Positions 23,796 to 31,000 of a stretch of 34,978 bases of DNA are shown piece by piece. The notes beneath the pieces are model-generated. The model worked only from the letters and a program-made list of their open reading frames with translations. It made no database searches and was not told the origin of the DNA. This stretch comes from JAGLCW01 sp964422555 (GTDB taxonomy: Bacteria; Caldisericota; Caldisericia; UBA6126): positions 1-34,978 of the forward strand of contig CAYRBR010000007.1 of assembly GCA_964422555.1 (NCBI GenBank), read 5' to 3'. Numbering within the stretch: position 1 is the stretch's first letter; each line of letters opens with the position of its first letter. The position numbers were made by a program, and so were the translations under genes.

Positions 23796-25511
23796 TTATT
23801 CCTTTAAGGCATTTTCAGGTATTACATCTACTAGCAAGCGACTTGCATTTGAAGTATCGTGATAAATTTTTTGGATGGCCTTGTTTGTATTTACGGCATC
23901 TGCCTGGTTTTCTTTTGTGTTGGAGTGAGGATAAAATTTTGGATAAGCAGATGAACTTACTTCAAGACGAATCCGATGCCCTTTTAGAAAACGAATTCCT
24001 GTAGCCCACATATCAACTTCAATTTCATATACTGTATCTTTTTCTAACCATTCTGGTTTTTGTAGAGAATTTCGGAACTCAGCTCTTTGAATTCCATCAC
24101 AGATTTGAATTGCTTTGCCAGATGGGTAGACATCAACAAGCTTTCCGGTGAAATCAGTAGCAGCTACATTTGATGCTACATATAACTGGAGAAGAACTCT
24201 TCCACAAATAATGACGTCTTCTTGTAAAACTTCACTAGTATAAACCAACACATCTGGACGTCTTTCGATAGCATTCTGGTCGCATGCTTCTCCTAATTGA
24301 AGTTTTTCGGGATCCGTTACATAGGGAACGGGATTGGATGGATCATACTCAAATGTGTCGAAAGAACTTTCCGAAGTAACCTTCTCAGTATAGAGGGTTC
24401 CATCCCCAAAGAGAGTGTTTGCATTACCATTACTTCCAAGATAATAAGTTGTTTTTACTGCCTCAGGAATGGGCCAATCTTTTACAAAGTGCCATTGATT
24501 TTCTCCCATGATAAACAATTTACATTTCTTATGGTTATTCAAGATCCAGTTATTCTTATTTTCGTGGTCTTCATTGGCTAAGTGTGAAGCAAAGAAGTAA
24601 AATAATTCTTTATTTAAGTCAATTAACGATCCTGGACCAAAATCAATTTCCCCACAAGAAGTACTTTGATTTAATTTATGAGGCCAGGGACCAATTAAAA
24701 GTCTTTGTTGTTCCCGTGCCATTTTTGTTTTTGCATTTTGTCGCATTCCAGGATAGTTTTTATAAGTAGAGATTCCATCATCATCGTACCAACCACAAAT
24801 ATGAAATACGGGAATATCTACTTGATCCCATTTATTCATATAGCAGACTTCATCCCACCATTTATCTTTCAAGGGGTGATCCATCCAGTTGTTCCAAAAG
24901 TGGTTGTTATTCATTCCAACTTTTTTGGCCATATCACGCAAAGGTCTGTAATTAAACAAAGATGGCCAATCTACGAAAGAAATGTTTTGATTGGTTTTTC
25001 CGTACACAAACAAACCCCACACGATCATGTTCCAGAAAAATACTCCATTTTGATAAGGTACATTGATAACTGGATCAGGCAGAGGTACAAGAGGAGCAAT
25101 TGCTTTTAAGGCTGGGTGAGGATTATATGCTTCAATCCACGTTGTATAGCCCTCGTAACTTCCTCCAGTCATACCAATATTACCATTAGAAAATGATTGT
25201 CCTTGTATCCACTCTAATGTATCCCATCCGTCTTTTCTTTCTGTTCGGAAGGGATCCCAAATACCGTCGCTGTCGTATCTTCCTCTACAGTCTTGAAACA
25301 CAAATCCAAATCCTCTTTCAACCATCCATTTTTTAAATGCCAGTCTTCGAGGATCGTTATTTCCATAAGGGGTTCTAGTGAGAATAATCGGAAATGGACC
25401 TTGGGTGTCGGGTAGGAAAATATCGGCTGACAATTTTGTTCCATCACGCATGGGTATTTTTACATCAATATATTGTCGAATTGAATAGCTTGGAATTGGG
25501 TTCGTAATCAT
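23796..25511 (-). CDS. CocE/NonD (S15 X-Pro dipeptidyl-peptidase-like) serine hydrolase
   Basis: A 571-residue alpha/beta hydrolase. It opens IDVKIPMRDGTKLSADIFLP, then PIILTRTPYG, and carries the nucleophile motif GGSYEGY (Ser near residue 118), the acid in CGWYDDDG (about 241-248) and the histidine in IGPWPHKLN (about 278). The C-terminal jelly-roll of the family (VIICGRVLLQLYVASNVAATDF, then HRIRLEVSSSAYPKF) is complete. Known relatives are cocaine esterase, glutaryl-7-ACA acylase and Xaa-Pro dipeptidyl-peptidases. No signal peptide is visible. AGAGGA is spaced six bases from the second ATG (25511), so that start is preferred to 25517. Three bases separate it from aconitase X. Confidence 0.87.
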   Translation of the reverse strand: MITNPIPSYSIRQYIDVKIPMRDGTKLSADIFLPDTQGPFPIILTRTPYGNNDPRRLAFKKWMVERGFGFVFQDCRGRYDSDGIWDPFRTERKDGWDTLEWIQGQSFSNGNIGMTGGSYEGYTTWIEAYNPHPALKAIAPLVPLPDPVINVPYQNGVFFWNMIVWGLFVYGKTNQNISFVDWPSLFNYRPLRDMAKKVGMNNNHFWNNWMDHPLKDKWWDEVCYMNKWDQVDIPVFHICGWYDDDGISTYKNYPGMRQNAKTKMAREQQRLLIGPWPHKLNQSTSCGEIDFGPGSLIDLNKELFYFFASHLANEDHENKNNWILNNHKKCKLFIMGENQWHFVKDWPIPEAVKTTYYLGSNGNANTLFGDGTLYTEKVTSESSFDTFEYDPSNPVPYVTDPEKLQLGEACDQNAIERRPDVLVYTSEVLQEDVIICGRVLLQLYVASNVAATDFTGKLVDVYPSGKAIQICDGIQRAEFRNSLQKPEWLEKDTVYEIEVDMWATGIRFLKGHRIRLEVSSSAYPKFYPHSNTKENQADAVNTNKAIQKIYHDTSNASRLLVDVIPENALKE

Positions 25512-25537
25512 AAACATTCCTCTTTCTCAAAAAAACT

Positions 25538-25553
25538 TGTTATCATGATAACA
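25538..25553. promoter_or_regulatory. 16-bp perfect palindrome, candidate operator
   Basis: TGTTATCATGATAACA is its own reverse complement over all 16 bases. It lies 27 bases upstream of the cocE start at 25511, in the divergent region before the acidic orphan gene. This is where a dimeric repressor controlling the CocE/aconitase X operon would bind. No regulator gene is in the immediate neighbourhood. Confidence 0.55.
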
Positions 25554-25577
25554 TGATTTAAAAACAAATTAAATGGC

Positions 25578-25621
25578 ACTAGTGTGGTCTTTACAAAACC
25601 GGGTTTTTTAGCACACTTAGT
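25578..25621 (+). promoter_or_regulatory. Possible stem-loop leader of the acidic orphan gene
   Basis: ACTAGTGTG (25578-25586) can pair with CACACTTAGT (25612-25621) with a one-base bulge, enclosing a loop that contains the near-palindrome AAAACCGGGTTTT. It lies within the likely 5' leader of the gene at 25644. The pairing was found by eye and may have no function. Confidence 0.3.
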
Positions 25622-25643
25622 TTCAAACAGATTGGAGGAGTAT

Positions 25644-26003
25644 ATGACATTACATGTATGCAAAACCGATGAAGAAATCAAGGAAGCAATTCATCATTCA
25701 AGTGATACAGTTACATCTGAAGAATTAGATGAAGCAAAAAGACTATATGAGGATGTTTATGATCGACCCATTGTCACACCATTGGGGAATTATCTAGAGG
25801 CTTTGTATGTGTTAACAGACGAAGAGTGTGGTGATTGGGCAGGATATATCGATTTTGCTCGGTATTTAAAAGATCTTATCCTTGATATGGATAACATGTT
25901 CACATTAATTAAAACAGACCACGGTTATTGTATTGTCTGTGAAGATCTTCCAGATCCAAACGAACTACCAGATTTACCAGACGATGCCTGTATTAATGCC
26001 TAA
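25644..26003 (+). CDS. Small acidic protein of unknown function
   Basis: A 119-residue soluble, strongly acidic protein (MTLHVCKTDEEIKEAIHHSS at the start, DLPDPNELPDLPDDACINA at the end). No signal, membrane segment or recognised motif is present; a few cysteines (including C-I-V-C near residue 100) are scattered. GGAGG is five bases before the ATG at 25644, which supports this start over the longer open frame from 25584. It converges with purF, 16 bases away, and is divergent from the CocE/aconitase X operon. Being short and unrecognised it could be lineage-specific, but the ribosome-binding site and codon use look genuine. Confidence 0.7.
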   Translation: MTLHVCKTDEEIKEAIHHSSDTVTSEELDEAKRLYEDVYDRPIVTPLGNYLEALYVLTDEECGDWAGYIDFARYLKDLILDMDNMFTLIKTDHGYCIVCEDLPDPNELPDLPDDACINA

Positions 26004-26019
26004 AAAAAGAAAATAAAGT

Positions 26020-27432
26020 TTACAATTCAATCTCTTGATGAAGCTTTGAAGGTTCTTCGCCCCCAAGGCAGGCAGTACATAAATTATCCAGGGGGATTCG
26101 AAGGCATGTAGGCAACTTGTCTAGCGTCATATAGGTTACGGAATCAGCTCCAATTTTCTTTGCGATATCGAGGGAATTTTTGCTGTGAAATGTAATAAGT
26201 TCTTCTTTAGTGGGGAAATCCACTCCAAAGTGGCATGGATTTATTAAGGGAGGACAAGTTGAAAATAGATGTACTTCTTTTGCTCCTCTAGCTCTGATTT
26301 TCTTTATAATACCCTTTGAGGTTGTGCCTCTAACAATTGAATCATCCACTAAAAAAACAATTTTGTCTTTTACGACATCTTCTATGACTCTTACGTTGGT
26401 AGCAACTTCATGCTGACGGATTGTTTCGTTTGGTTTGATGAAAATTCGACCAATAAACCTATTTTTTTCTAACACATCTTTGTACTCACAATTGATTCTC
26501 TCTGCAAACACAACGGTTGCTGGTCTGGAAGTTTCAGGGATAGGTGCGACGATGATTTTATCGGGTGAATCTTTTAGCCTTTTGTATAAGTCACTTTCCT
26601 GGTAAATATCTGCAAGTCTTTTCCCTAAGTTTCCCCGTGCTCTATTGACGCTAATCCCTTCAATTACGGATGTGGCTCGGGAAAAATAAACCCACTCAAA
26701 CATACAGTGTTTTGGAGATTCTGGGTCAATCATTCTTGATTCAGCTTTTAAGTTGGTATCGACAAAAATAGCTTCTCCACTTCTAACATTATGGATTTCA
26801 TCCACGATATTTTCAATGGCAATACTTTCAGATGCAAATGCCCAACATTCCTTGTTAGAACCATACACTAAAGGACGGATTCCGTGAGGATCTCGAAATA
26901 CAAATAATCCTTCTCCACGAATAACAGCTATTACAGAGTAGGAACCCAAAAGTATCTTCATAGTTTTTGAAACGGCATCAAAACACTTTTCTTTTACACT
27001 TGTTTTAGTGGAACGGTTAAAATACAGTGTGAATACCCGTAATATTGTTTCAGCATCACAGTCTGAATCACAGAATATTCGGTCTTTTTCTAGAACTTTT
27101 CTGATATCTTCTTCATTCACAATATGACCGTTATGCGCAAGGCCAATTCCCCCAAAAGGATCGTAAAATGGCTGGGGTTCGGGTTGTGTTTTAGATTTAG
27201 TTGTGGGATATCGAACTTGAGCAATACCAATGTTTCCTTTTAAGGTTGCTAAATTGTTTTGATTAAACGATTCTGCAACCGTTCCACGTTTTTTTATCAA
27301 ATCAACGGAGGTACTGTTTGCAGTAAATATTCCAGCTGTATCCTGTCCTCGATGTTGTAGGTCTAGGAGACCATTGTATAGATCAAAAGAAACTTGTTTT
27401 GATTTTGCAATTATTCCAATAACTCCACACAT
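26020..27432 (-). CDS. purF: Amidophosphoribosyltransferase
   Basis: PurF makes phosphoribosylamine from PRPP and glutamine, the first step of purine synthesis. The 470 residues have an N-terminal glutaminase domain with nucleophile Cys2 (MCGVIGI) and LQHRGQDTAGI, and a C-terminal phosphoribosyltransferase domain with the PRPP loop VFLVDDSIVRGTTS (about 359-372). Cys243, Cys400, Cys452 and Cys455 match the [4Fe-4S] ligands of the Bacillus subtilis enzyme. Unlike that enzyme there is no propeptide: Met1 removal would expose Cys2 directly. GAAAGGAA precedes the ATG. No other pur gene is nearby. Confidence 0.96.
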   Translation of the reverse strand: MCGVIGIIAKSKQVSFDLYNGLLDLQHRGQDTAGIFTANSTSVDLIKKRGTVAESFNQNNLATLKGNIGIAQVRYPTTKSKTQPEPQPFYDPFGGIGLAHNGHIVNEEDIRKVLEKDRIFCDSDCDAETILRVFTLYFNRSTKTSVKEKCFDAVSKTMKILLGSYSVIAVIRGEGLFVFRDPHGIRPLVYGSNKECWAFASESIAIENIVDEIHNVRSGEAIFVDTNLKAESRMIDPESPKHCMFEWVYFSRATSVIEGISVNRARGNLGKRLADIYQESDLYKRLKDSPDKIIVAPIPETSRPATVVFAERINCEYKDVLEKNRFIGRIFIKPNETIRQHEVATNVRVIEDVVKDKIVFLVDDSIVRGTTSKGIIKKIRARGAKEVHLFSTCPPLINPCHFGVDFPTKEELITFHSKNSLDIAKKIGADSVTYMTLDKLPTCLRIPLDNLCTACLGGEEPSKLHQEIEL

Positions 27433-27524
27433 ATAAAAATTCCTTTCAAAAAGTGAATCTGTAATAGAATACTTGAAAAGTGTAAGAAAAAAAACGTCTT
27501 TCAGTGAAAAAGGTGTAAAAATAG

Positions 27525-27530
27525 TATACT
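27525..27530 (+). promoter_or_regulatory. Candidate -10 box, leaderless mutY mRNA
   Basis: TATACT is followed by six bases and then the mutY ATG, the same spacing as at 3411-3423. The predicted transcript would begin at the start codon, and no Shine-Dalgarno sequence is present. The -35 match is weak. Confidence 0.45.
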
Positions 27531-27536
27531 TAACCT

Positions 27537-28679
27537 ATGAAAAAGAACTCTTCTCGTGTATCTACAATAAAGGATTCATCATGTAACCAATGGGTTCAAT
27601 CATTATTGCTTTGGTTTCAAGTAAACAAAAGAGATTTACCCTGGAGAGAAAATAGAAATCCGTATTATGTTTGGATTTCGGAGATTATGCTTCAGCAAAC
27701 CAGAGTAGTTGCTGTGATTCCTTATTTCAAGCGTTTTATCAAGAAGTATCCGTCTGTTGAAGATTTAGCAAGAGCATCGCTTAAAGATATTTATAAGGCA
27801 TGGGAAGGTCTTGGTTACTATTCTAGAGCAGCTAATATTCATAGTTCAGCCAACACAATTGTAGAAGAGTATGGTGGGAACTTTCCATTAGAACACAAAC
27901 AGTTACTTGCTCTAAAAGGAATTGGTGAATACACTGCGGGAGCTATCATGTCTTTGGCATACAATGAATACTATCCTGCTGTGGATGGAAATGTATTGCG
28001 AGTAATCAGCCGACTTATTGGAAGTGAACAGAATATTCTGGATAAATCTTTTAAGGATATGACAAAGAACTATTTGCAAATATCGAATCCAAAAGGACAT
28101 GCTCGAGATTTTACCGAAGCACTTATGGAGTTAGGAGCACTCATCTGTGATCCTGTTTATCCTAAATGTACAAAATGTCCCTTGGTTAATGATTGTATAG
28201 CGTATAAAGAGGAGAAACAGAGTAAGATTCCAGTGAGAATCAAAAGACAAACCGTCAAAACTCTGAAAATGTCCACCTTCATTATTGAATGTCATTCCGA
28301 AGTTCTTCTTCAAAAAAGATCTAACGAGAGTATGATGAAGAATTTATTTGGTTATCCTACCGTAAATGTATTCTCAAAGACAGGTGCACAAAAAGAAATT
28401 AAGAGGATACTTACTTCCCTGGGGATACAGAGAAAATTTAGCTTTCAACAGATTGGTATTGTATCTCACGAATATTCTCATCAAAAGTGGAATAGCAAAG
28501 TGTATTTTGTAGAAATTATGGATAAAAAATCTTATACCAAGGAACAATTGGAAACGGTAAGGGAAGAAACTGTTAGATTTGGAATCAATGATTTATTTTG
28601 GGTCTCGAAATATGAAACAGACAAATACCCAATATCTAGATTCTTTAGAAAAATTGAAGAATTGTTGAAGGATAAATAA
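27537..28679 (+). CDS. mutY: A/G-specific adenine DNA glycosylase
   Basis: MutY removes adenine mispaired with 8-oxoguanine. The 380 residues show DLPWRENRNPYYVWISEIML with catalytic Glu49 followed by QQT, the helix-hairpin-helix LLALKGIGEYTAGAI (123-137), PAVDGNVLRVISRL with catalytic Asp150, and four [4Fe-4S] cysteines C204, C211, C214 and C220 (C-x6-C-x2-C-x5-C). A Nudix-like C-terminal domain (about 240-375) recognises 8-oxoguanine. All family landmarks are intact. The 3' end is six bases from the convergent tRNA cluster. Confidence 0.96.
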   Translation: MKKNSSRVSTIKDSSCNQWVQSLLLWFQVNKRDLPWRENRNPYYVWISEIMLQQTRVVAVIPYFKRFIKKYPSVEDLARASLKDIYKAWEGLGYYSRAANIHSSANTIVEEYGGNFPLEHKQLLALKGIGEYTAGAIMSLAYNEYYPAVDGNVLRVISRLIGSEQNILDKSFKDMTKNYLQISNPKGHARDFTEALMELGALICDPVYPKCTKCPLVNDCIAYKEEKQSKIPVRIKRQTVKTLKMSTFIIECHSEVLLQKRSNESMMKNLFGYPTVNVFSKTGAQKEIKRILTSLGIQRKFSFQQIGIVSHEYSHQKWNSKVYFVEIMDKKSYTKEQLETVREETVRFGINDLFWVSKYETDKYPISRFFRKIEELLKDK

Positions 28680-28681
28680 GA

Positions 28682-28762
28682 AATACGGGATCGAGGAGAT
28701 TCGAACTCCCGGTCTCCAGCGTGACAGGCTGGCGTGTTAAACCGCTACACCACGACCCCATG
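28682..28762. repeat. 81-base direct repeat, copy 1 (tRNA-Asp unit)
   Basis: This block, holding a tRNA-Asp gene plus four and three flanking bases, is repeated exactly at 28873-28953. The copies are 110 bases apart and flank tRNA-Phe. Confidence 0.9.
28686..28759 (-). tRNA. tRNA-Asp (GTC anticodon), copy 1
   Basis: On the minus strand the acceptor stem GGGGTCG pairs with CGATCCC, the anticodon stem CCAGC/GCTGG carries loop CTGTCAC with anticodon GTC, and the T arm GGGAG-TTCGAAT-CTCCT is regular. The discriminator is G and no CCA is encoded. It is the last tRNA of the secG transcript and identical to copy 2. Confidence 0.96.
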
Positions 28763-28795
28763 GGATCTGAACTGGACATACAAAAGGGTGGAAAA

Positions 28796-28868
28796 TGCCG
28801 AGAGATGGAATCGAACCATCGACACATGGATTTTCAGTCCATTGCTCTACCGACTGAGCTATCTCGGC
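28796..28868 (-). tRNA. tRNA-Phe (GAA anticodon)
   Basis: GCCGAGA pairs with TCTCGGC in the acceptor stem. The D arm has GCTCAGTCGGTAGAGC. The anticodon stem ATGGA/TCCAT carries loop CTGAAAA with anticodon GAA. The T arm is GATGG-TTCGATT-CCATC. The discriminator is A and no CCA is encoded. Confidence 0.96.
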
Positions 28869-28872
28869 ATGT

Positions 28873-28953
28873 AATACGGGATCGAGGAGATTCGAACTCC
28901 CGGTCTCCAGCGTGACAGGCTGGCGTGTTAAACCGCTACACCACGACCCCATG
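28873..28953. repeat. 81-base direct repeat, copy 2 (tRNA-Asp unit)
   Basis: Exact second copy of the block at 28682-28762. The identity ends just outside the gene on both sides, consistent with a recent tandem duplication or gene conversion. Confidence 0.9.
28877..28950 (-). tRNA. tRNA-Asp (GTC anticodon), copy 2
   Basis: Identical in all 74 bases to the copy at 28686-28759, with the same cloverleaf and anticodon GTC. It lies between tRNA-Phe and tRNA-Val on the minus strand. Confidence 0.96.
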
Positions 28954-28956
28954 TAA

Positions 28957-29031
28957 TGGTGGGCGAAGCAGGACTTGAACCTACGACCTCCTCGGTGTAA
29001 ACGAGGCGTTCTACCACTGAACTATCCGCCC
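28957..29031 (-). tRNA. tRNA-Val (TAC anticodon), with encoded CCA
   Basis: On the minus strand GGGCGGA pairs with TTCGCCC. The anticodon stem CCTCG/CGAGG carries loop TTTACAC with anticodon TAC. The T arm is TAGG-TTCAAGT-CCTG. The discriminator A at 28960 is followed directly by CCA (28957-28959). It is the only tRNA here with an encoded CCA, so this may be chance. Confidence 0.95.
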
Positions 29032-29036
29032 TTATC

Positions 29037-29118
29037 TGCCGAGAGTGGGACTCGAACCCACAAGGATCTCTCCACACGCCCCTCAAGCGTGCGCGTCTAC
29101 CAATTTCGCCACCTCGGC
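29037..29118 (-). tRNA. tRNA-Leu (GAG anticodon)
   Basis: An 82-base class II tRNA with a long variable arm. GCCGAGG pairs with TCTCGGC, the anticodon stem CACGC/GCGTG carries loop TTGAGGG with anticodon GAG, and the T arm has GTGGG-TTCGAGT-CCCAC. No CCA is encoded. It is the first tRNA after secG. Confidence 0.95.
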
Positions 29119-29157
29119 GTATGCCCAATATTCAGTTTTCAAAGTTCTATGTATTTA

Positions 29158-29400
29158 CTAAGCTGATCTTAAAATGGCAAGGATTAGAGTAGAAATTCCG
29201 AATACAATGCCAGACCATAGAATAACTTTATCTAAAAAAAGATCAAGAGGTCTTCGAGATTTATATACAGTTGCATTACCGGAAATAGCTCCTAAGCCAG
29301 AGGCTTTTGGTGCTTGTAGCAAGTATCCTAAAATAATGCCAGCGGAAGAAATAAATACGAGTACCGTAAAGATAATTCGAATTGTTGCAATATTTTCCAT
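29158..29400 (-). CDS. secG: Preprotein translocase subunit SecG
   Basis: An 80-residue SecG, the accessory subunit of the SecYEG channel. It has two membrane segments (about residues 8-28 and 56-77) joined by the family loop GYLLQAPKASGLGAISGN (L-L-Q and G-L-G-A are typical). The length is normal. It lies upstream of five tRNA genes on the same strand, an arrangement in which the tRNAs are processed from the secG transcript. Confidence 0.93.
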   Translation of the reverse strand: MENIATIRIIFTVLVFISSAGIILGYLLQAPKASGLGAISGNATVYKSRRPLDLFLDKVILWSGIVFGISTLILAILRSA

Positions 29401-29448
29401 GCGTTACTTGCCTTTCTTAAAAATTTCGATCAAATTTTTTGCATAACA

Positions 29449-29476
29449 ATAATAACAAAACTCTTAATCGTTGCAA
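29449..29476 (-). promoter_or_regulatory. Candidate promoter of the secG-tRNA operon
   Basis: Read on the minus strand, TTGCAA (29471-29476) is followed after 16 bases by TATTAT (29449-29454). The -35 hexamer is a palindrome and appears to serve the opposite promoter too. Confidence 0.5.
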
Positions 29477-29499
29477 AAATATGATACTGAATTTAAAAT
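29471..29499 (+). promoter_or_regulatory. Candidate promoter of the ECF-coaX-dusB operon
   Basis: TTGCAA (29471-29476) and TAAAAT (29494-29499) are 17 bases apart. The predicted start near 29506 leaves a leader of about 80 bases before the ATG at 29589. I see no riboswitch structure in this leader. Confidence 0.5.
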
Positions 29500-29588
29500 G
29501 ATTTGCAAGATAGAACTTTTAAAAAAGTCTATTATTTGTGTTGTTTTATGTTTGATTTAACCCGATACCAAGAAAGGATTGGAGTAGT

Positions 29589-30197
29589 ATGAAACAAAAT
29601 CAAAATGGTAGTACAAGAATTCGAAAAGTTGCCCTTGGCGGTGTTCTCTTAGGAATCACGCTTGTTTTAGGATTAACAGGTTGGGGATTTATTCCTCTTC
29701 CACTTCCTATTGCTGGAGCTACTTTATTTCACATTCCTGTCATTTTGGCAGGAGTATTGTTCGGATGGGAAATGGCAATTCTTTGTGGATTAATTTTTGG
29801 AATTTTTGCTTTTATGACCTATTCGATGTTCCCGTGGTTTGTAATGATTCCTGGCAGATTATTAATTGGTGTAACCGCTTATTGGGTGTTTACCGGTATT
29901 CTGCATTTTATGAAAAGAAAGACAAATCCAGCCAGCTTTATTCTTCCAGCTTCAGTGGCCGGGATTGTTGGGTCTCTTACAAATTCTGTTTTAACACTTG
30001 GTTTGGGAGTTGTAGCAAGAGTTTTTGGCCCCTCTCTGCCTGAGAACATCGCAGTAGTTGTAAGTTCTATTCCTGTTATAATTATTGAAGCGGTTGCAGC
30101 AGCAATCATTTGTTCTGCCGTAGTAGTAGCGTTACAACCGTTGAAATTCATTTTGACTATCCCACAACAAGCTTCTCAGAATAAAGTTAACATGTAA
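29589..30197 (+). CDS. ECF transporter S component, probable pantothenate (PanT-like)
   Basis: A 202-residue integral membrane protein with five or six hydrophobic segments and the S-component look of energy-coupling factor importers: ALGGVLLGITLVLG, then PIAGATLFHIPVILAGVLFG, LCGLIFGIFAFMTY and IPGRLLIG. S components bind one vitamin each and work with shared EcfA and EcfT proteins, which are not in this window. The gene lies 29 bases before coaX, whose enzyme phosphorylates pantothenate, so pantothenate is the best guess for substrate. GATTGGAG lies before the ATG. Confidence 0.8.
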   Translation: MKQNQNGSTRIRKVALGGVLLGITLVLGLTGWGFIPLPLPIAGATLFHIPVILAGVLFGWEMAILCGLIFGIFAFMTYSMFPWFVMIPGRLLIGVTAYWVFTGILHFMKRKTNPASFILPASVAGIVGSLTNSVLTLGLGVVARVFGPSLPENIAVVVSSIPVIIIEAVAAAIICSAVVVALQPLKFILTIPQQASQNKVNM

Positions 30198-30226
30198 AAA
30201 CGACCGTAAAAACAAAGAAGGTATTC

Positions 30227-31000
30227 ATGATACTCACAATTGATGTAGGGAATACGAACATTAAATTTGGTTTTGCTGAAAAGAGAACCATTCATCATTT
30301 TTTTAAGATTGCTACCGATAGAGGGAAAACTTCAGATGAGTACCTTCTTTTTCTAGACATGTTTTGTCGAAGAACGGGGATATCTCTTTCTTCCATAAAT
30401 CATGTTGTAATATGTTCCGTTGTACCACCTTTAAACCCCATTTTTGAATCGCTAACGCAACGGTATTTTCATGTCAAACCCATTTTTGTTCAACCTGGAA
30501 TCAAAACAGGATTGTTTATTCAAACAGAAAATCCTAAGGAAGTTGGGGCTGATATTATTGCTAGTGCCGCAGGAGCAGTTTTCTTAGATCGTTTACCTGC
30601 AATTGTCATTAGCTTCGGAACAGCAACTGTATTTACTGCTATCTCTTCAAAAAAAGAAGTTTTAGGGGTTGCAATTGCACCCGGGATGATTCGATCGGCT
30701 GAGTCTCTTTTTATGCATACTGCTAAATTACCCAGAATTGAAATCCAAAAACCAAAACGATATCTAGGTAAAAATACAAAAGACTCGATTCAATCTGGAA
30801 TTTTTTATGGCTTTAGAGGATTGGTTACCAATATGATTGAAGGTATAAAGCAAGAGATGAACGAGAAGCCAGTTTTTGTTATTGCTTGTGGTGGCTTATG
30901 TAAGGCACTTTCTGGTGAGATTCCTGCTATTGATATTATCGATCCGGTACTAAACTTGAAAGGACTTCTTACAATTTATGAAAAAAACGTGGAAGATTAA
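30227..31000 (+). CDS. coaX: Type III pantothenate kinase
   Basis: CoaX phosphorylates pantothenate, the first step of coenzyme A synthesis. The 257 residues carry the ASKHA-fold motifs of the type III enzyme: TIDVGNTNIKFG with D6, the VGADIIASAAGAV block (G-A-D), SFGTATVFTAIS (about 127-138), and the C-terminal CGGLCKAL. The length is normal. It is co-transcribed with the upstream ECF component and overlaps the following dusB start by 23 bases. Confidence 0.94.
   Translation: MILTIDVGNTNIKFGFAEKRTIHHFFKIATDRGKTSDEYLLFLDMFCRRTGISLSSINHVVICSVVPPLNPIFESLTQRYFHVKPIFVQPGIKTGLFIQTENPKEVGADIIASAAGAVFLDRLPAIVISFGTATVFTAISSKKEVLGVAIAPGMIRSAESLFMHTAKLPRIEIQKPKRYLGKNTKDSIQSGIFYGFRGLVTNMIEGIKQEMNEKPVFVIACGGLCKALSGEIPAIDIIDPVLNLKGLLTIYEKNVED

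Noticed and set aside
28682..28953. Spaced exact repeats that could suggest a CRISPR array
   Set aside because: There are only two copies and they are tRNA-Asp genes; the element between them is tRNA-Phe.
28721..29166. Several open reading frames of 60-71 codons across the tRNA cluster on both strands
   Set aside because: They run through well-formed tRNA genes and contain only tRNA-derived sequence, so they are not coding.
29507..29588. A riboswitch in the leader of the ECF-coaX operon
   Set aside because: The roughly 80-base AT-rich leader shows no strong paired elements or known aptamer core by eye.
29879..30151. A minus-strand open frame over the ECF S component
   Set aside because: It is antisense to a clear membrane protein gene and has no start signal or recognisable family.
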